From positions 7,452,645 through 7,516,644 of the forward strand of contig NZ_AP018178.1 of assembly GCF_002368195.1 (NCBI RefSeq): 64,000 bases of DNA. The letters are read 5' to 3'. Origin of the DNA: Calothrix sp. NIES-2100. GTDB lineage: Bacteria; Cyanobacteriota; Cyanobacteriia; Cyanobacteriales; Nostocaceae. This document shows positions 25,762-34,818 of the stretch, piece after piece. A model generated the notes under the pieces. It saw nothing but the letters and a program-made list of their open reading frames with translations, had not been told where the DNA came from and did no database searches. Within the stretch, counting starts at the first letter, position 1. The number at the start of each line of letters is the position of its first letter. A program made the position numbers and the translations under genes.

Positions 25762-27345
25762 TTACAGCGTTGTGATTTGGGAAATTGGTAGCGCTGCTGC
25801 TGTCGTTACCGGGTCATGACCACCTTGACCAACTTCAAACTGAGTCATCATTGCATGGTCTTCATGAACAAGATTATGGCAATGCATCATAAATTTACCT
25901 TTGATATCCCTTCGATCCCGACTACGAAATTGAGCAATCACGCGGACTGTCTCGAATTCACCAACTAAGAAGACATCTTTCCAACCCCGTTCATAAGGGC
26001 GTGGGGGTAAGCCGTTGCGATCGAGTAGTTGCAAGTCAACCAGATGAATGTGGACGGGATGTACCCAACCGCTTCCAGGGTTCACCAATTCCCAAATCTC
26101 CACATCACCTGGTTGGGGATTAGCATCTACTCGCTTGGAGTCCCAGGTGAGGTTATTAATCTTCCACTGTCCGTTGTTACGTTCAAAGCGGAAGTTTCGG
26201 GTGCGGGCGATGGGTTTATCTGTTAAAGATTCTACAGGACGTATTTGCTGGGGAATGATGCTGTCATCTTGTTCAGAGCGTGTGACATCAAAACGCATGA
26301 TGGTATGAGTGCGGATATCGTTATCGATGGTACCGGAGAAGCCAACATTCCTTAAGTAGACTTGGGAACCGATGGGATATTTGGAAAAATCGATGACGAT
26401 ATCATAGCGTTCTGCCATGCCAATCTGTAGACCTTGCAATGGTGAAACTAATTCTACAGGTGCAGCAAGTAAACCTCCGTCACTACCAATGACAATTATT
26501 CTTTCACCGCTGGTTTGTGCATCTGGTTTTTGACTCAAAATTAGTCGGTAATTTCGAGATGCAGAAGCGTTTAAAACTCGGAAGCGGTATTTGCGATTAG
26601 CTACTTGCATTTGCGGCCAAGGTACGCCATTGACAAGAATCACGTCTCCGTAAATGCTTCTTTGATTGTTGTCATTAAATACTAAACTGCCGTCATTAGC
26701 TAATCGCTTATCTTGAATAATGAGCGGGACATCATAATCGCCTTTCGGTAGGGGTAAATTCAGTTCATAATCATCTTCAACAATGTACATCCCTGCTAAA
26801 CCCATGTAGACATTGCGGGATGTGAAATCGAGAGTATGGTCGTGATACCAAAGTGTGGCGGCGCGATCGTTGGGATAAATGTAATCTTTGAAGTATTGCG
26901 GAGGAATATAATCAATGGCATAGCCATCGTATTCTGGTAAAGATGCCATACCGTGTAAATGAATGACGTTATTAATTAACCTTCCTTGGCTATCTTTATC
27001 TAACTGATTAATAAAACGGACTTTCGATAATCTTCCCCCTTTAGTTGGATCACCACCTCGTTGTCTAATTGTCGGTCCGGGACTGATACCGTTATAGCCC
27101 CAAATCTCTGTTTTCAGTCCAGGTAAAATCTCGATTGCAGATTTTTGAATCTTGATTTCATAATAATCAAAAACGTCATCACTACGTTTAGGTTGAAGAA
27201 CAGGTGGGATTTTAAAAGGAAGCTGAAAACGCGGGATTTGTGGACTTAATTGTGCTGAAGCAATACTGGGAAATCCAAAGGGCGATAGCAGAACTCCACC
27301 GCCAGCTAAACTAAGTTTAATGGCTTCGCGTCTGGTAATATTCAT
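25762..27345 (-). CDS. Tat-exported multicopper oxidase (CotA/bilirubin oxidase-like)
   Basis: 527 residues. The N-terminus ITRREAIKLSLAGGGVLL is a twin-arginine signal (Arg5-Arg6). Copper-site motifs are all present: HLHG (129-132), WYHDH (166-170), HPVHIH (about 429-434) and HCHNLVHEDHAMM (488-500), giving the trinuclear site, the type 1 Cys and an axial Met. It oxidises phenols, bilirubin-like tetrapyrroles or metal ions with reduction of O2 to water, in the periplasm. The layout is nearest to CotA/bilirubin oxidase-like enzymes rather than to CopA. Shine-Dalgarno AGGAAAA before the ATG supports the start. Substrate not determinable. Confidence 0.93.
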   Translation of the reverse strand: MNITRREAIKLSLAGGGVLLSPFGFPSIASAQLSPQIPRFQLPFKIPPVLQPKRSDDVFDYYEIKIQKSAIEILPGLKTEIWGYNGISPGPTIRQRGGDPTKGGRLSKVRFINQLDKDSQGRLINNVIHLHGMASLPEYDGYAIDYIPPQYFKDYIYPNDRAATLWYHDHTLDFTSRNVYMGLAGMYIVEDDYELNLPLPKGDYDVPLIIQDKRLANDGSLVFNDNNQRSIYGDVILVNGVPWPQMQVANRKYRFRVLNASASRNYRLILSQKPDAQTSGERIIVIGSDGGLLAAPVELVSPLQGLQIGMAERYDIVIDFSKYPIGSQVYLRNVGFSGTIDNDIRTHTIMRFDVTRSEQDDSIIPQQIRPVESLTDKPIARTRNFRFERNNGQWKINNLTWDSKRVDANPQPGDVEIWELVNPGSGWVHPVHIHLVDLQLLDRNGLPPRPYERGWKDVFLVGEFETVRVIAQFRSRDRRDIKGKFMMHCHNLVHEDHAMMTQFEVGQGGHDPVTTAAALPISQITTL

Positions 27346-27717
27346 ATTGTTGTTTTCCTAATAAATGACCGAAACAGTGCTAAGTCAACAAGCAAGCTTA
27401 GATGCACATTGAATGTGACTGTACTTAATGTTGTTCTCTTTGATGCATTCAGGAGTACGCCAACAATAGATGTATATCTATTTAGTGAATATAAAAAATA
27501 ATTTATTGCTTTTTGCTGGGAATTGGGTGAGGTAGGTGGGAAAAATTAACACTCACTGTAGCAATTCTATATGGTTTGTGAAAATTTTCGCTTTCCAGAT
27601 CCCCGACTTCTCAAAGAAGTCGGGGATCTAATTTTTCACGAATGATTTAAGACTGCGCTAGCAATATAGTAATGTTCGTCGGTAGGGTATTGCTTACATA
27701 TTTGTTGTTATGAGTAA
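27346..27717. other. Intergenic region upstream of the multicopper oxidase
   Basis: About 370 bases with the 33-base hairpin repeat at 27597-27629 and otherwise AT-rich sequence. The oxidase promoter should lie here; no operator is evident. Confidence 0.45.
27597..27629. terminator. Hairpin repeat (GATCCCCGACTTCT family)
   Basis: AGATCCCCGACTTCT and its exact complement flank CAA. Third copy in the window. It lies about 90 bases beyond the stop of the leftward heptad ORF, so it could terminate that transcript. Confidence 0.6.
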
Positions 27718-28068
27718 CTAAGCGCAATTAAACCGAACTATGTAAAGTTTTGTAAGGGGAAAGCGGGGAAAGGGCGGGGAGACCCCGCCCCTACAAATGC
27801 ATATTTCCCATTGTTGTTTGAAGTTGAGATTATTTTGGTATGCAATCTTTGTAATTGTTTCCAGGCGATGCAATTCAATTGCAAGGCGATGCAATTGAGT
27901 TTCCAGGCGATGCAATTGAGTTTCCAGGCGATGCAATTTAATTGCAGGGCGATGCAATTGAGTTTCTAGGCGATGCAATTCAATTGCAGGGCGATGCAAT
28001 TGAGTTTCCAGGCGATGCAATTCAATTGCAAGGCGATGCGATCGCATTGTCACCCGATACAATGGCAT
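27718..28068 (-). CDS. Heptad-repeat ORF (LHRLETQ/LHRLAIE), function unknown
   Basis: 116 codons from the ATG at 28068, 5 bases after the stop of the Hsp70-like gene. The first 70 residues are ten 7-residue units (for example LHRLETQ, LHRLAIE, LHRPAIE) coded by a 21-bp tandem array; Leu every seven residues suggests a coiled coil. The remaining 46 residues (KIAYQNNLNFKQQWEICICR onward) run through a GGGCGGGG/CCCCGCCC hairpin (27772-27790), which looks like spacer repeat rather than a conserved protein. It may be expressed by read-through from the upstream gene, or it may be only a translated repeat. Confidence 0.4.
   Translation of the reverse strand: MPLYRVTMRSHRLAIELHRLETQLHRPAIELHRLETQLHRPAIKLHRLETQLHRLETQLHRLAIELHRLETITKIAYQNNLNFKQQWEICICRGGVSPPFPRFPLTKLYIVRFNCA
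27859..28068. repeat. Ten tandem 21-bp units (GGCGATGCAATTGAGTTTCCA type)
   Basis: Units of 21 bases run without gaps from 27859 to 28068. Eight of ten share GGCGATGCAATT, with alternating TCAAT/TGAGT ends. The ninth contains a HIP1 octamer (GCGATCGC), and the tenth is degenerate and holds the ORF start codon. Confidence 0.9.
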
Positions 28069-28073
28069 TTCAG

Positions 28074-29672
28074 TTAACTCAATTGGGCGACGAGTTGATT
28101 TTCTAAGACTGTGTCGTTGGTTAATAAGTCTTCAACTGTGATGCGCAAAAAGCGTTGTTCGTCAACTTGAAATTGGATTTTGATGCGATCGCTTCCGGGA
28201 AATCCCGGTGGTGTTAGTTGGGCGATTGTTCTCGCGCCATCTTTATCATTCAGGGGTTTGACGGTAGTCGCGCCATTATCGAGACGACGGGTAATTAAGC
28301 GATCGCCATCAAAGTAAACTTCTGTACCACCAGTCTCTGCACCCAATTCTCCCATGATTAACTCGATGCTGGGCTGATTTTCTAAGGATGCGCCTAGCAC
28401 TAATTCTACTGGCTGACTCATGGGATAAGCTTGTCCAGCTTTAATAATTGGATGCCAACTGTGGCGTTGATTACGTCTATCCCAGTAGCGCACGCCATAA
28501 CTGTGGTAAAGAAAGTCTTTGATTTCTATCCCTTGGGTGATTTGCAGCGCACCTTGAGCGATCGCTTCAAAGGGACGTTCACAACGAATTTTATCAGGTG
28601 TAAAGTACTGTTTTACCCATGTCTGCACCGCTGGTAGTTGCACTGTACCACCAACTAACAACACAGCATTAATATCCGCCAGTTCGATTCCCTGTCTTCT
28701 GGCTTGCTGTAACAAACTCGTCATCGAGTCATCAAGTCTTTCAAAAAATGCGTGTTCTTTGAGAATGTTTTCTAAACTGTCGCGGTTGAGTTCTAATTCG
28801 TAACTTTCAAAATTTTCATCATCAAAATACACTTCACTGGCTTGATTTTGAGTTGAGAGTTGAATTTTAACTCGTTCTGCTAGTCGCGTAGTTAAAGGAC
28901 TTACCGCTAAATCTTGGGTTTTGGCAAAGTAATCTACTATCCAGGTATCAATATCTGTACCACCTAAATTTTGTCCAGCTTTCGCTAGTACGCGGGCGGT
29001 TTTAACTTTTTGCTTGGAGTCTTCAGCTAAGGATTTATTACCCCACTTCAGCAAAAATCCTACAGGCTTGGTATTTGCTTGGGCGCTGCGATCCAAGCGC
29101 ACCAAGGATAAATCTAAAGTACCACCGCCAAAGTCAATCACCAAGAGAATTTCTTGATCTGCTAAACCATAACCCAAAGCTGCGGCTGTCGGTTCATCTA
29201 ACATCCGCACTTGTTCGACGGGAAGTGCTTGACAAACTTGTCCTAACCAGTGGCGATAAGTTTCAAAGCTATCTACAGGTACGGTTAAAACTAGAGAATC
29301 TAACCCGCCTTCTAGGGGTGCTAATTCTGCAATCACTTGGTTGAGGAACCATTTACCTACTTGTTCAAAGGTGACGATTTGTCCATCGAGTTCGGGTAAG
29401 TAACCTTGAATATCCGCGCCAATACCGCGTTTGAAGCTGCGGAAAAATCGCGCATCGCCTTTGAGGTCGAAACCGCGATCGCGTACTTGTTGCCCTACTA
29501 AAACTTTACCTTGGGTTGCATCTTCCACATACACCAAGCTGGGAATTAGTGGCGGATTTAGACTTTGTTGAATTGATAAACCAGGTATATTCAGGGTTTC
29601 GGGCTGCTGGGTGACAGGGTTCCAACGAGCAATGACTGTGTTGCTAGTACCAAAATCGATTGCGATCGCCAT
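28074..29672 (-). CDS. Hsp70/DnaK-like actin-fold ATPase
   Basis: 532 residues. Phosphate-1 motif IAIDFGTSNTVIARW at the start, phosphate-2 LLVIDFGGGTLDLSLVRL, a connecting DEPTAAALGYGL, and the adenosine motif VLLVGGTVQLPAVQTWV establish the Hsp70 nucleotide-binding domain. The C-terminal part (about 395-532, ELIMGELGAETGGTEVYFDG, GFPGSDRIKIQFQVDEQRFL) is a shortened beta-sandwich substrate domain without the long lid. This is typical of the short cyanobacterial Hsp70-family proteins that are not DnaK itself. ATP-driven client binding is likely; the client is unknown. No DnaJ or GrpE gene is adjacent. Confidence 0.9.
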   Translation of the reverse strand: MAIAIDFGTSNTVIARWNPVTQQPETLNIPGLSIQQSLNPPLIPSLVYVEDATQGKVLVGQQVRDRGFDLKGDARFFRSFKRGIGADIQGYLPELDGQIVTFEQVGKWFLNQVIAELAPLEGGLDSLVLTVPVDSFETYRHWLGQVCQALPVEQVRMLDEPTAAALGYGLADQEILLVIDFGGGTLDLSLVRLDRSAQANTKPVGFLLKWGNKSLAEDSKQKVKTARVLAKAGQNLGGTDIDTWIVDYFAKTQDLAVSPLTTRLAERVKIQLSTQNQASEVYFDDENFESYELELNRDSLENILKEHAFFERLDDSMTSLLQQARRQGIELADINAVLLVGGTVQLPAVQTWVKQYFTPDKIRCERPFEAIAQGALQITQGIEIKDFLYHSYGVRYWDRRNQRHSWHPIIKAGQAYPMSQPVELVLGASLENQPSIELIMGELGAETGGTEVYFDGDRLITRRLDNGATTVKPLNDKDGARTIAQLTPPGFPGSDRIKIQFQVDEQRFLRITVEDLLTNDTVLENQLVAQLS

Positions 29673-29862
29673 ATCTTAATTTAATATCTCATGCCAAAGT
29701 CAGGGCGCTTGCTGGCAGAGGTTTTCCTATACGGTTGGGGAAAAGGGTAAGGGTAAAAGGAGAAAGGTGTGAATTCATCCTTTGTCCTTTTCCCTTTCCC
29801 CCTTCACCAAACCGAATTCCGAGGTTTTCAACTTCCAGACAATGCCCATCACAACAAACTAC

Positions 29863-30816
29863 TCATTTGTGATTATTCTCTATTAACCACCATGAGCGCA
29901 AATTAGCGATCGCTTCTTCTTTGTGTTTGGCTTCGACTTCGATCCACGGTGCTTGATGATAAACATTAGGCATGGCGGTAATCATATCACTGTGTTTTCG
30001 GTCTTTAAAAGCGCTGTCACCATTGGAAATATGGACTAATTGCCAATCTGGATTTTCCCAGGTTTCGCGCGCTGCGTAAAACATCTCCGCCACACTCGGA
30101 TCGTCGTAGCTGTCGAGATTTTCGTGGCAAATATGGTGATGCGCATCGAAGACCATTGGCACACCAGCTTGCTTACACACTGCTAAAATTTCACTGGCGC
30201 TATAGGCGTATTCGTCGTTTTCAAAGGTTAAGCGGCTTTTAATTGCTTCGGGTAGTTGGGAAATTACTTTTACCAGTTGTTCAGCACGTTGGGATTTACC
30301 GCCGTGAATATTCATCAATGACCAAGGCGATCGCGGTAATCCTAATAAGTCTAACGTGCGGGCGTGGCGTTCTAAAATTTTGATGCTTGTTTGTAAAACT
30401 TGGTCAGAATCAGAACTCAGCACGACGAATTGATCGGGATGTAGCACCATTCTGATATTTAAAGACAGCGATCGCTGTCCGATTTTCGCTAAATCAGCGC
30501 TCATTTCTTCTAAAATATTTGCGCCAATCTCGTCTTCCATATCACTCAGCGGAAACAAAGCCGAGGACATCCGATACAGCCGAATCTTGTTTTCCTCACA
30601 AAAAGATAATGCTTGATCCAAGCGTTGCAAGTTACTTTGATAGAGTTCTTTCAGGGCGCTTTGGCGTTGTTCAGGCGTGAGTTGTAAATAGCGCGTGCGC
30701 GTCATTGTCCGAAAACGCACTTGTTTGTCCAAGGTAATGCAAACCAGCCCTAACTCTGGTAGAAAACCTTTTGCTAGCTGTAAATTAGGTAGATTTTGGT
30801 ACTGGATTGCAGTCAT
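29863..30816 (-). CDS. uvsE: UV damage endonuclease UvsE
   Basis: 317 residues of the UVDE family, metal-dependent TIM-barrel endonucleases that nick DNA 5' to UV photoproducts and start an alternative excision repair. Family motifs: LGLVCITLDKQVRFRTMT, IRLYRMSSALFPLSD, IRMVLHPDQFVVLSS, NIHGGKSQR, LTFENDEYAYSASEIL and VPMVFDAHHHICHENLD, with His and Glu/Asp residues for the metal site. Length agrees with bacterial members. Useful in a light-exposed phototroph. The start ATG at 30816 has a weak ribosome site. Confidence 0.93.
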   Translation of the reverse strand: MTAIQYQNLPNLQLAKGFLPELGLVCITLDKQVRFRTMTRTRYLQLTPEQRQSALKELYQSNLQRLDQALSFCEENKIRLYRMSSALFPLSDMEDEIGANILEEMSADLAKIGQRSLSLNIRMVLHPDQFVVLSSDSDQVLQTSIKILERHARTLDLLGLPRSPWSLMNIHGGKSQRAEQLVKVISQLPEAIKSRLTFENDEYAYSASEILAVCKQAGVPMVFDAHHHICHENLDSYDDPSVAEMFYAARETWENPDWQLVHISNGDSAFKDRKHSDMITAMPNVYHQAPWIEVEAKHKEEAIANLRSWWLIENNHK

Positions 30817-31248
30817 TGATTTTAATTGCTCAAATCTTGGCGCTTCTTTGATTTAACTAAGTTCTTCTCAGGGCGATCGCTATCTAAAGACAGAACTCTC
30901 GATTTTGACAGATGAAGACAGCACACAGCAGCTATCTAGATTCTGTGTATTTGTTGTCTAACTAAGTTTTTACAACATACATCTATCTTTTGACTTATCT
31001 TCTGTAAAGAAAATTTAATTTTTGTATAGTTATTGTATAGATATCGTAATAATTTAACACACTTTTTCTCTTAACAAGCTTTCGTACTCCAGATTTTGCC
31101 CTGATCATGCGATCGCACATCCAAAGGAGGAATGTCAGCGAATCGATATGTATCTTTTGGCAGTTTAGTCAATACCCTGAAATATTTATTAATATGAATA
31201 TACATTCAGCGTTAAGAGTGAAATTCTTCACCAACGGAGTAGAAAAGC
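30817..31248. other. Divergent intergenic region
   Basis: About 430 AT-rich bases between uvsE and the small membrane protein. No repeat array or RNA gene is seen. A GGAG lies 12 bases before the ATG at 31249. Confidence 0.45.
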
Positions 31249-31467
31249 ATGAACGACGAAAAACCATCAGACTCTAAAGATCCTCTGGGATACTTTAAGA
31301 ATGGGATTTGGCTATTTGGCCTCTCATCTTGGGTATTTGGGATTACAGACCGTAGTATTGCTTCCTTTGCAGATGGTTATTTATCAGCTTCGGATTTGAC
31401 GCAACTATTTACAGCCGCTACATTTTTGGTAGCATGGCTATTTTTGAAGCCAGTATCGAGAGCATAA
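31249..31467 (+). CDS. Small membrane protein, unknown function
   Basis: 72 residues (MNDEKPSDSKDPLGYFKNGI...) with two hydrophobic stretches: about 19-33 (IWLFGLSSWVFGI) and about 53-67 (LFTAATFLVAWLFL). The N-terminus is soluble and polar. GGAG upstream supports the start. No family recognised. A rho-independent-type terminator lies at 31691. Confidence 0.6.
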   Translation: MNDEKPSDSKDPLGYFKNGIWLFGLSSWVFGITDRSIASFADGYLSASDLTQLFTAATFLVAWLFLKPVSRA

Positions 31468-31829
31468 TCATCAAATAAATAATTTTGCACTCAGCGCAAA
31501 GCGTGCTTGAGGAAAGGTTAGAACCTGAGATTCTTGGGAAATTAGTATATTGGCTTCCAAAGACTTTCCGAAAACCAGTAGGTGCATTATGTGAGAGAGA
31601 ACACTTTTTACCACCATAAATATGTAAATAAAATATGGCGGCTAGGGCAAACAAACAGCAAGCAAAAAAAGTTATTTATATTGATAAGCGTAGGGGGAAT
31701 TCTGAATCATTGGAATTCCCCCTATTTTTAATGAAATTGCACTTATCCCGCCTTTGCTGCGAGAAATATACAGGTTGTGAGAAGCTGAGATTATCCAACT
31801 TTGTCTAAGTCTTACATAAGGGTGACACT
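31468..31829. other. Intergenic region with terminator
   Basis: About 360 bases. Apart from the strong hairpin at 31691-31729 I see no gene or RNA. The 220 bases before the hairpin could be a long 3' UTR or a small RNA ending at that terminator. Confidence 0.4.
31691..31729 (+). terminator. Rho-independent terminator
   Basis: TAGGGGGAATTC (31691-31702) and GAATTCCCCCTA (31713-31724) form a perfect 12-bp stem with a 10-base loop, followed by TTTTT. Fits termination of rightward transcription coming from 31249-31467 or from a small RNA. Confidence 0.8.
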
Positions 31830-32636
31830 ATGGGACAAATAATTACACAGGTTGATGCTTTCACCAATACGCCATTTGCAGGTAATCCGGCTGCTGTGTG
31901 TGTTCTCCCTACTCCCCAAAGCGATCGCTGGATGCAAAATGTAGCGCAGGAAATGAATTTATCGGAGACGGCTTTTCTCGTCAAACAGGATGATGGCTTT
32001 AATCTGCGCTGGTTTACACCGACTGTAGAAGTACCGCTTTGTGGTCATGCAACTTTAGCCAGCGCCCATGTACTATGGTCCCAAGGACATCTGTCACCGA
32101 ATGAAGTTGCCCGTTTTTCTACTAAAAGCGGTGTGTTGATAGCTACAAAAAAAGGTGAGTGGATTGAGTTAGATTTTCCTGTCAATCATTCACAAGTCAC
32201 TGATGCTTTTGCGGAACTGAATGAAGCTTTGGGTGTAGAATGTAAATCTGTCTATCACAATTCTCTCGGCTATTTGGTGGAAGTGGAATCTGAGGATTTG
32301 GTATGGCACATGCAGCCCAATTTTCAACAACTCAGAAATTTGCCTGTTGCTGATGTGATTGTTACTAGCGTGACTCACTCTGATTCCGAGTACGATTTTG
32401 TTTCTCGCTTTTTTGCACCAGGATTGGGTATAAATGAAGACCCTGTGACTGGTGCGGCGCATTGCTGTCTTGCTCCTTATTGGCGCGATCGCCTGGGTAA
32501 GGATGAGTTTTTGGCCTATCAAGCATCCAGCCGTGGGGGAGTGGTGAAGGTGCGATATGGGGGAGGCGATCGCGTTTTTTTAGGCGGACAAGCTGTTACA
32601 GTGCTGCGGGGGGAGTTATCAGCAAGTTGTTGCTAA
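31830..32636 (+). CDS. PhzF-family isomerase-like protein
   Basis: 268 residues of the PhzF/DapF-like fold. N-terminal QVDAFTNTPFAGNPAAVCVL and MNLSETAFLV carry the catalytic Glu region. The second half has LRWFTPTVEVPLCGHATLAS and a matching GINEDPVTGAAHCCLAPYW. Members include trans-2,3-dihydro-3-hydroxyanthranilate isomerase (phenazine synthesis) and many of unknown substrate; no phenazine genes are nearby. AAGGGTGA before the ATG is the likely ribosome site. Soluble, probably dimeric. Confidence 0.9.
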   Translation: MGQIITQVDAFTNTPFAGNPAAVCVLPTPQSDRWMQNVAQEMNLSETAFLVKQDDGFNLRWFTPTVEVPLCGHATLASAHVLWSQGHLSPNEVARFSTKSGVLIATKKGEWIELDFPVNHSQVTDAFAELNEALGVECKSVYHNSLGYLVEVESEDLVWHMQPNFQQLRNLPVADVIVTSVTHSDSEYDFVSRFFAPGLGINEDPVTGAAHCCLAPYWRDRLGKDEFLAYQASSRGGVVKVRYGGGDRVFLGGQAVTVLRGELSASCC

Positions 32637-32996
32637 CTCAATCTGTGATGGGAATGCACCCAAAACCCAATTAAGGGACTTACTCGTAAAAAAATATTCC
32701 ATTCCTATTGTTCACAGTCAACAGCGCCGCACTGAAGCTCACTCGAAGTGTCAACCGTCAACGCAAAACTTTTGGGTGTAGAGGTAATAAAATCAACAGA
32801 AAAAATCAGTTAAAGGTAGGAAATCCCACCTCTAACCGAAATCAAAGCATTTTGTAACCAAATACCAACTTCACTATTACAGATGGTTTTGACGTGAGTA
32901 TTACAAAAACATGACAACTGTGCGGCCGTAGCAAAACTGTCATTTGTACTCAGCAAGTAATTTTATAGTTAAGAGGTCGTGGCGTAGAGAAGACGA
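32637..32996. other. Intergenic region with repeat element
   Basis: About 360 bases that start with the 51-bp direct-repeat element (32674-32724) and continue as spacer with CGAAGTGTCAACCGTCAACG. Nothing coding is seen. The SDR promoter should be in the last 150 bases. Confidence 0.45.
32674..32724 (+). repeat. 51-bp direct repeat, left copy
   Basis: AGGGACTTACTCGT, an A-run and ATATTCCATTCC, then CAGTCAACAG. It matches 33861-33911 at all but two positions and in the same orientation. The two copies flank the SDR gene. Confidence 0.85.
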
Positions 32997-33851
32997 ATGT
33001 TTACCGAAACTTCAGGTACAGTCGTAATTACAGGCGCATCTACAGGAATTGGTGAAGCCTGTGCATTGCTTTTAGATCAGTTGGGATTTTCTGTCTTTGC
33101 TGGTGTACGTCAAGAAGTTCATGCTCAAAAACTCAAAGAGAAAGCCTCACCAAGACTCACCCCGATTTTCTTAGATGTTACCGATGCTGATGCGATCGCA
33201 TTTGCAGTGGAAACAGTAACCAATGCAAGTAATGGTAAGCTGGCGGGCTTAGTCAATAATGCCGGAATTGCTATCCCCGGCCCGTTAGAATTGCTACCAA
33301 TTGCCGATTTTCAACACCAGATACAAGTTAATCTCACCGGACAACTCGCAGTTACACAAGCATTTTTAGGTTTATTGCGCCAGGGTCAGGGTCGAATTGT
33401 CAATATGGGTTCAATTGCAGGTCGCAGTGCTGCACCGTTTTTGGGCGCTTACAATGCTTCCAAATTTGCACTCGAAGCAATCACCGATGTCATGCGTTTA
33501 GAGTTACGACCTTGGGGAATCTCCGTTTCAATTATTGAACCTGGTACAATTGCTACGCCAATTTGGGATAAATCTTTAACTCAAGCCGACATAGACAAGG
33601 AGAATCTTTCTGAATCCGCCCAAAATCTTTACGGTCAGGCGATGAATGCAGTCCGTAAACAAGTAGGAATTTTGGCATCAAAGGGAATTTCTGCGGATAT
33701 TGTTGCTCAGGCTGTTGTCCATGCACTCACCGCCAAACATCCCAAGACACGTTATCTCGTAGGACAGGATGCCAAAATTGCCGCTATGCTCAAACATCTT
33801 TTACCCGATAGAGTGTATGACCGTCTGGTTTTACATTCAATGGGTTTGTAA
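32997..33851 (+). CDS. Short-chain dehydrogenase/reductase
   Basis: 284 residues of the classical SDR fold. Nucleotide-binding TGASTGIGEACALL, NNAG motif (LVNNAGIAIPGP), and catalytic Ser (GSIAGRSAA), then Tyr-x-x-x-Lys in GAYNASKFALEAITD. The C-terminus is long for a classical SDR and helical. An NAD(P)-dependent oxidoreductase or keto reductase of unknown substrate. It is flanked by two near-identical 51-bp direct repeats (32674 and 33861), suggesting it entered, or was boxed in, by repeat-mediated events. Confidence 0.92.
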   Translation: MFTETSGTVVITGASTGIGEACALLLDQLGFSVFAGVRQEVHAQKLKEKASPRLTPIFLDVTDADAIAFAVETVTNASNGKLAGLVNNAGIAIPGPLELLPIADFQHQIQVNLTGQLAVTQAFLGLLRQGQGRIVNMGSIAGRSAAPFLGAYNASKFALEAITDVMRLELRPWGISVSIIEPGTIATPIWDKSLTQADIDKENLSESAQNLYGQAMNAVRKQVGILASKGISADIVAQAVVHALTAKHPKTRYLVGQDAKIAAMLKHLLPDRVYDRLVLHSMGL

Positions 33852-33860
33852 AAGTTGCTC

Positions 33861-33911
33861 AGGGACTTACTCGTAAAAAAATATTCCATTGCTATTGTTA
33901 ACAGTCAACAG
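33861..33911 (+). repeat. 51-bp direct repeat, right copy, running into AGTCAAC heptamers
   Basis: Second copy of the element at 32674, followed by AGTCAAC heptamers to about 33928 and by CGAAGTCGAAGTGTCAACAG, which resembles the matching position after the left copy. The duplicated element may therefore be larger than 51 bases. Confidence 0.8.
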
Positions 33912-34020
33912 TCAACAGTCAACAGTCAAGGCTTAGACTCGCAAGAGCCTTGACCCTGAGCGAAGTCGAAGTGTCAACAGTCAACGAATTTAAGCGGAAT
34001 AATTTATTTTTTGGAGTTCC

Positions 34021-34542
34021 CTAACTCGCTTTTGCTTCTAAAGATTTTAGCAACTCAGTATTCACACCAGATTCACGAGTCAGCGCAATTTTACCAGTTC
34101 GGGCTATTTCCCTTAAACCAAATTTCTGTAGCACCTGAACAATTGCCACCATCTTACCAGGATCGCCTACTACTTCCAGCGTGAGAGAATCTTCTGCGAC
34201 ATCTACCACTCGCGCCCGGAAAATCTGAGATAGCTCGATGACTTCTGAACGGTTGCTGCTAGTAGCATTAACCTTGAGGAGCATCAATTCTCGTTCGACG
34301 CAGGGAGTCTCGGTAATGTCCTGCACCTTGAGGACATTGACTAGCTTGTATAGTTGCTTAGTCAGCTGTTCAATTACGCGATCGTCACCAGGTACAACCA
34401 TCGTAATCCGGGAAACTCCTCCCTGCTCAGCTGGACCAACAGCTAGGCTTTCTATATTAAAACCGCGACGGGCAAATAAACTCGAAATGCGGGACAGAAC
34501 CCCCGCCTCATCTTCTACTAGAACTGAAAGAGTATGTTTCAT
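34021..34542 (-). CDS. ilvH: Acetolactate synthase small (regulatory) subunit
   Basis: About 173 residues when started at MKHTLSVLVEDEAGVLSRIS; an in-frame ATG nine codons upstream (34569) is also open, but the family usually begins at MKH. Residues 1-75 are an ACT domain (LVEDEAGVLSRISSLFARRG, FNIESLAVGPAEQGGVSRIT) that binds valine. The second half is the ALS_ss_C domain (PCVERELMLLKVNA, RARVVDVAEDSLTLEVVG). It regulates the large subunit IlvB in branched-chain amino-acid synthesis by valine feedback. The large-subunit gene is not in this window, as is common in cyanobacteria. Confidence 0.95.
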   Translation of the reverse strand: MKHTLSVLVEDEAGVLSRISSLFARRGFNIESLAVGPAEQGGVSRITMVVPGDDRVIEQLTKQLYKLVNVLKVQDITETPCVERELMLLKVNATSSNRSEVIELSQIFRARVVDVAEDSLTLEVVGDPGKMVAIVQVLQKFGLREIARTGKIALTRESGVNTELLKSLEAKAS

Positions 34543-34818
34543 CTTTGCCAACACAGGCTCAGGCATCATTTTACTAATAAAAATTATGAGCTAATGATTG
34601 CCCTACACCTACTGTCTACTAAATTGATAAGTAAATCTTCGTTAATTTTAAACTCAAAACTGCACTCATTACACTCTTAGATATAACTTCAAGTCCTAGA
34701 CAAATCATTCTGCAAGCAGAAATCTCTATGGATGAATATCTTTTCACTGGCAGATGTGGAAGAACTGTAAAAATTTTATCCTCAGATTGTATGAACCTCT
34801 TATAGGAGAAAAGTTTTT

